64,000 bases of DNA from Arachnopeziza araneosa (lineage: Eukaryota > Ascomycota > Leotiomycetes > Helotiales > Arachnopezizaceae): the NCBI GenBank assembly GCA_003988855.1, contig QYAI01000002.1, positions 334,341-398,340 of the forward strand, written 5' to 3'. The stretch's first letter is position 1. Each line of letters opens with the position of its first letter. Position numbers and translations under genes: made by a program. The notes beneath the pieces were generated by a model. That model ran no database searches and was not told the origin of the DNA. It was given only the letters and a program-made list of their open reading frames with translations. Of the stretch, positions 58,594-64,000 are shown piece after piece.

Positions 58594-60729
58594 TGGATCT
58601 CCTCTCTGTACAATTTTGGGGAACGTCGATGGTCCCCTCCACAGTTTCGTTACCTTTGCGCTTGATCTTTTGCACTTGATCTTTTGCACTAGGTGAGTTT
58701 GGCGATATATAGAAGTAGAATGTGTTTGATGAATACAACGCAAATGAAAACGAGGGAGAACAAAGCAGATTGCTTTGTATACAGAAAAATATGCAATATT
58801 TCAATATTCCCTTTTTGCACGTGAGATTCCCATACATAAGGAATGTGACTAAATATTTGGAACGAAAAAAGGGTCGTAAATAAACAAGGCATCTCCGCTT
58901 TCGTTCTTGTAGAATTCCTGGTCTCAAAGGCTGATTGTAAACATCGAATAGCGATAGTGGAAACAATACTTTAACAACAACCACTTGGTGGGCCTGCTGC
59001 CAAAGACGGCCTCAATCACCTTTGATCGACAAAGGCTTTGAAAGTACAGTAGGATCAAACTGATAACCCTCAAGAATTGAAACAGACATCTATTCAGAAT
59101 TGAAAATGCGTATTCTAGGACATGAAATATGGAATACGCCTCGCCTCAGGATGCCGCGAACAATAAAGTGAAAATGGAGATGGGGAAAAAATATAAACTG
59201 TTAAAAGGGATGATTTGATGGCAGTACCTAGATTCTGCTACGAATCGGCTTCGAAGTCGACGAAATCAGGTGGTGTGCGCTTCAGTTCGATGCAAGCTAA
59301 GAGGTTATTCTAGAGATTAGGACTTGCTGCGCATTCAGGTTGTGGCAGCCTCATATTTCTGCAGCAATACAGGTGTAAAAGGCCATTCTTGATGTGAAAT
59401 GTCGCCTGGTCAAGCTTCAACGGTTCGCAGCCGACGCTAAAAGTTGACAGCTCACCAAGGGTCTTTCGTCTCTATGATTCTGGAGAGTGAGATACTGTAA
59501 CTTCATTGCGTCAAGATGACTTTGTGACCTCCTTCCTGTCTGATGACGAGTCAAGTTGAGCTTGTCAAGGGGTCATTTCGAGCCAGAAAGCAGAGGCTCA
59601 GCGGCAAGCAGCAGATTAAAGAACATCTAGATCTGCCCATGCCTGCTTATCGAATGCCGATTTTCCGCGGCAAATTTCCATGTCAATTTGCCGTCCCGTC
59701 ACATGAAACCGAGCGCGCCCAGTCGCTTACGGGCTTTCAGCTCTGCATGGGCGAGATGGCCAAGAGGTGGAGTTTCGGACGTCTGCGACCACTCAAAACA
59801 CGGCAGCCGATGCCTCATTCCTCTCATCATGATTGCTTCCAGGCCTGGTCGTGCTCCGTCAAAGCTTGGTGCTGCACCCATGAAGTTTTGGTACCGGTAG
59901 GCGTATTTTATGTTTCACTCGTTGGCACGGCAGGGTGTGCAGGCGTGCATGAGAATGCTTCCCGTTCGAATGCTGCGCATTTGTCGCCCTCCTGTATGGG
60001 GAGGCCCAGATTCCAGCGCTTCTCCGCCGCAGCAGTATCGGATTGAGCTTCGAAAACCGACCACGCTGCATTCTGTCAGATTCAGCTGGAACGGCCTCTC
60101 CCTATATCGTTTATCGAGATCTAGAAGCACGGAGCCGCTGCGAGAAAGCGCACGTCGATGGAGGCACAGCATGCGCATCGGCACAAGGATGGTGGAGATC
60201 AGAGTGGGCATCAAGCTCCCAATAGCTTCTCAATAATGACAATAAAAAGAAGGCGGTCGCATGCTAAATCCAAAAAATCTTAGACCATCTCTCTCCCTCA
60301 CGAGCTTCGGGGTGTTTCCTACTCACCACAGTCAGTCCATCAACCAGTGCCGTCCGAGTCGACACCAGAATCCGGATTCATCACCTTGCACCCACGGATT
60401 GTCCGCTTTGGGCTTCTATCGCTTGGATCTTATCGTGAAGTTGTCGCAAAATAGAAATTGTTCTTGTCCTGGTGTTGGTGCAGTGGAGATTGGTGACGTA
60501 CTAAAAGCACCGGGGTTCAGATCACTTTTCTTGCTTCCCGTCCCCTGCGAAGGAAAGAAGCTGGGGCCATTCCGCCCAATATTTACTTAGCTAGAGCCCC
60601 AAGACAACGAAGCCCTTTGTTTCTTTCGAGTCCTCCTTTGTCGACCAGCGAACACACTCAAAGGCTCAAATTGAGCTTCTCTTGATCTCCCGATTCCCGG
60701 TCTTCACGTCCGAAGCATCAGCCGGAATC
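58594..60729. other. intergenic, divergent
   Basis: About 2.1 kb. AT-rich up to 59300, then GC-richer with several overlapping open frames (for example 59543-60046 plus). None has recognisable homology. The last 130 bases are a pyrimidine-rich leader for the CSC1-like gene. Confidence 0.4.
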
Positions 60730-63499
60730 ATGAGTTCGAATCCCACCCAAAATACCAAGGGCCAGTCCCTGTCAGGCCTGATCGCGACATTGGCACCCAC
60801 CTTCGTTGTCGCCCTGGTATACGTGATCATTTTCCTGCTTCTACGAAAATCACATCGTCGATTCTATGCTCCGAGAACGTATCTTGGAACACTGAAGGAA
60901 GAGTAGGTTGACTGTTGACTCTGCGTCATGCCGCGGCTAACAATCATTCTAGAGAACGGACAGATCCACTCCCCAATGGGTGGTTCAATTGGATCTCTCC
61001 TTTCTGGAAGATTCCCGATACCTACGCACTCCAGCATCAATCCCTCGATGCATACCTTTTCCTTCGTTTCCTCCGAATGACTGTTGTCATCATGTTTGTA
61101 GGGTGCCTCATCACCTGGCCGGTCTTATTCCCTGTTTATGCTACAGGTGGAAATGGGGGTTCGCAGTTGGACCTATTATCCATGAGCAATATCAAAAAGG
61201 CTGGTAATGGCAAGTACCGATACTTGGCATCCACCTTCATCGGCTGGATTTTCTTTGGTTTCGTGCTGATGCTAGTGACTCGTGAGAGCATCTTCTACAT
61301 TAACCTACGCCAAGCATTCCTTCTCTCACCGGTCTATGCCAACCGCATCTCAGCAAGGACCGTGCTCTTCACTTCCGTGCCTACCGAGTACCGCGACGAG
61401 GCCAAACTTCGAAAGATCTTTGGCGATGCTGTCAAGCGTGTTTGGATCACTAGAGATACAACGAGTGTGGATGAATTGGTTGAAGAGCGTGAGAAGGTCG
61501 CTCTGAGACTAGAATCTGCTGAAGTCAAACTCATCAGGCTTGCCAATGAGGAGAGATTAAAGGCGATCAAGAAAGGAGGCGAACAAGCTGAAGAAGCACC
61601 AGTAGTTGCTGAGGGTGACGTTGAATCTGGCTCGATTGCTGCTCGATGGGTTCCCGAGAAGAAGAGACCTACCCACAAGCTTGGCAAGTTCGGTCTGTAC
61701 GGACAGAAGGTCGACTCGATCAATTGGGCTCGCAGCCGACTAGAAACTCTCATCCCTGCAACAGATGCTGCTCAAGCTTCTTATAGAGCTGGAGAGACCG
61801 ACACTATTGGAGGTGTTTTCATTGAATTTAAACACCAGTCTGATGCCCAATCTGCCTATCAAACCTTGTCTCATCATCAAGCTCTTCAAAGTAAGTTTTG
61901 TCCCTCGGTCGTGCATTGCACTTGCTAATACTTTACAGTGTCCCCACGATATATCGGTATCAACCCTAACGAAGTTGTCTGGAAGTCTCTGAAAATCTCC
62001 TGGTGGCAGAGAGTTGTTCGTCGCTTCGCTGTTCTTGGATTCATTACTGCCATGATTGTCTTCTGGGCTATTCCAGTCGCTTTCGTCGGTTTGATTTCAA
62101 ACATTACCTATCTTGAGACATTCTCATGGCTGTCTTGGTTGCAAGATATTCCCCAAAAAATCATGGGCATTATTAGTGGTCTTTTGCCATCTGTCATGCT
62201 TTCGATTCTCATGTCACTTGTCCCCGTTGTGATGAGATGTAAGTATTTCTATAGCACTCAAATGACATAGCTAACATAGAATAGTTTGCGCCAAGCTTGC
62301 AGGCGAGCCTTCATTGTCTCGTGTTGAACTCTTCACTCAAAATGCATATTTCGTTTTCCAAGTCGTGCAAGTGTTCCTTGTTGTCACTGTTGCTTCATCA
62401 GCCTCGTCAATTGTCAAATCAATCATCAATAACCCAACAGGAATCACCGCTTTGCTAGGCCAACGTCTTCCAACAGCTTCCAATTTTTATATCTCGTACT
62501 TCATTGTGCAAGGTTTGACAGTTGCTTCTGGAGTATTGTCCCAAGTCGTTGGCTTCGTTATCTTCAAGCTTCTCTACAAGTACTTGTCCGGAACTCCAAG
62601 AAGCTTGTACACCAAGTGGGCAAATCTTAGTGCCATCTCTTGGGGAAGCACTCTTCCTGTCTTCACCAATATCGCAGTTATCGGTATGTGTTTGAGAATA
62701 ACATCTACATTTTACAGTACTAACAAATATAGGTCTCACTTACTCCTGTATTGCACCTTTGGTTCTCGGCTTCGCTACTGTCGGCATGTCCTTCTTCTAC
62801 ATTGCCTACCGCTACAATATCCTTTTCGTGACCGACTCACAGATTGACACCAAAGGGCTAATCTATCCTCGGGCTCTTCAACAACTCCTCACAGGTGTCT
62901 ACATCGGTGAGATCCTCATGATCGCTCTCTTTGCTATCGCCGCCTCGCCTGCTCCCTTGATTCTCATGATCTTCTTCCTCATCTTCACGATCCTCTATCA
63001 TGTTGCCTTGAACTCGGCATTGGACCCTCTCCTCTACAATCTCCCCAAGACCCTCGAAATAGAGGAAGAGTCCCATCGTCTTCTCGCCGGAGAGGCCGGT
63101 ATCCCTGACGCTGAGTTGAAGGAGAAGAACGGTGGCGTTACCGATTCGGAAGCCGCACCTCATCCTAAGCCAAACGTGCTCACAAAATTTCTCAAGCCAC
63201 ATATCTATTCCGACTATGCTACGCTTCGTCGTCTGGTGCCTCACAATTTCCTGGACGTAGACAACATGTACGAAGAAGCCGTCGAAGCGAATGCATACTT
63301 CCCACCATCCGTCGCTGCTGAAACACCACTACTCTGGATCGCCAAGGATGATATGGGAATCAGCAAGCAGGAGATCGCTCATACGAGCAAGGTCATCCCT
63401 ATCACGGATGAGGGATGCACACTCGATGAGAAGAACAAGCTTGCGTGGGATCCCGAGGGTGCGAGACCACCACTCTGGCAACCAAAGATCTTCTTCTGA
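60730..63499 (+). CDS. CSC1/OSCA-like (RSN1/PHM7) membrane channel
   Basis: Exons 60730-60902, 60953-61890, 61939-62238, 62285-62683 and 62733-63499; 858 aa. The N-terminal part has LSGLIATLAPTFVVALVYVI, RRFYAPRTYLGTL, the loop PLPNGWFNWISPFWKIPD and VIMFVGCLITWPVLFPVY, typical of the late-exocytosis/RSN1 N-terminal domain. A cytosolic domain follows with RTVLFTSVPTEYRDEAKLRK and the later ESAEVKLIRLANEERLKAIK. The 7-TM calcium-dependent channel domain runs from VVWKSLKISWWQRVVRRF to NSALDPLLYNLPKTLE. The fungal PHM7 extension (ANAYFPPSVAAETPLLWIAK; DDMGISKQEI; PPLWQPKIFF) closes the protein. The family contains osmosensitive calcium-permeable channels of plants and yeast (OSCA, Csc1). Whether this copy conducts ions or scrambles lipids cannot be told from sequence. 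Confidence 0.9.
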
Positions 63500-64000
63500 T
63501 CTTAGTTCGAAATTCGCTTGATATGAAGCAATGGAACAATATGTGTACGTATTGGATGTTAATATGTCAGAAGGTTGAATAGGGTGGGATTAATATTGAT
63601 TACGTACTTTTCTACTGTTTGAACGGCCAAAAAAAAAATCATGATGGGAGACGTTTTAGCGTCGGCGCGGAACCGGTTGCATTTGCGAGTTGCTCTTACG
63701 CGTGTTTGACAAGAAGAGAAGATACCCATCTGGTTTGATCTGGTTTGCTTTCTGTATGTATTTAGCTGAGTGGACAGGGTAACTCATGATAGTAGATGAA
63801 AATTAATTGATCTCTGTCACATATCTTTCCAGATTCGCCTATCATGATAATTTGTACTGTGAATTTCGCCCGCTCTCTCCGCCACAACTATACTCTCTAT
63901 CTCCGCCCCAGCGGAATTGATTCCTTCAGGTACGTTAGAAATGTCTTACCTGATCTTACAGGAATTCTCATCATCTATCCTTGCTCCTGTAGCCTTCAAC
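63500..64000. other. right-end non-coding sequence
   Basis: 3' region of the channel gene and unassigned sequence to the window edge. A poly-A tract lies at about 63630-63638. No gene is seen. Confidence 0.45.

Noticed and set aside
58133..58696. Plus-strand Ser-Pro-rich frame
   Set aside because: It is the complement of the Asp-Gly repeat of the minus-strand coiled-coil gene.
59543..60046. Plus-strand frame of 167 aa starting at ATG
   Set aside because: Irregular composition rich in Cys, His, Ser and Arg, several competing frames on both strands, no domain or leader.
60734..60744. TTCGAATCCCA, similar to a tRNA B box
   Set aside because: It is the first codons of the CSC1-like gene, and no A box or cloverleaf surrounds it.

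Overview
The window is nuclear DNA of a filamentous ascomycete. The gene content, the short introns (about 45-75 nt, GTAAGT-like donors, CTAAC/CTAAT branch points just before a YAG acceptor) and the overall flavour of the proteins suggest Leotiomycetes. The class-level call is inference; the fungal call is firm. Genes lie on both strands, there are no operons, and long AT-rich gaps separate small clusters of housekeeping genes. I saw no rRNA, tRNA, CRISPR array or intact transposon.

Layout. 1-5 kb: the 3' part of an OM14-like mitochondrial outer-membrane gene, a BTB/POZ gene (-) and a small gene encoding a charged protein. 5-11 kb: a secreted pepsin-type aspartic protease (-), then a Whi5/Nrm1-like G1/S corepressor (-) with MluI-box-like sites in its promoter. 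12.8-15.6 kb: two adjacent, same-strand genes that look like diverged paralogues with identical intron positions and phases. 16.4-18.3 kb: a broken membrane-protein gene (-) and the ER-Golgi SNARE BOS1. 18.3-24.1 kb: a long gap with no convincing gene. 24-34 kb: FKBP-type prolyl isomerase, ubiquitin-activating enzyme UBA1, omega-class glutathione transferase and a JEN1-type carboxylate permease. 35-37 kb: a very short gene for a charged protein, a doubtful decayed minus-strand locus and an NAD(P)-binding NmrA-like protein. 39-43 kb: DEAD-box helicase DBP10 and a disordered nuclear-type protein that ends in the ubiquitin-like tail RLRGG. 45-49 kb: the 5S-RNP importin adaptor SYO1 (-) diverging from isopentenyl-diphosphate isomerase IDI1. 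50-53 kb: a GNAT acetyltransferase converging on replication protein A subunit 2 (-), whose promoter carries a palindromic ACGCGT element. 55-58.6 kb: a DNAJC8-like J protein and an unknown coiled-coil protein (-) with a long Asp-Gly repeat. 60.7-63.5 kb: an OSCA/CSC1-type membrane channel.

Links between genes. DBP10 (60S maturation) and SYO1 (delivery of Rpl5/Rpl11) both serve large-subunit ribosome assembly. The Whi5/Nrm1-like gene and RFA2 both carry ACGCGT near the start codon, as expected of the G1/S MBF programme. UBA1 and the protein with a ubiquitin-like C-terminus are worth looking at together. Otherwise the genes are unrelated neighbours. Exon boundaries were placed by hand from splice consensus and frame continuity and have not been checked against transcripts.
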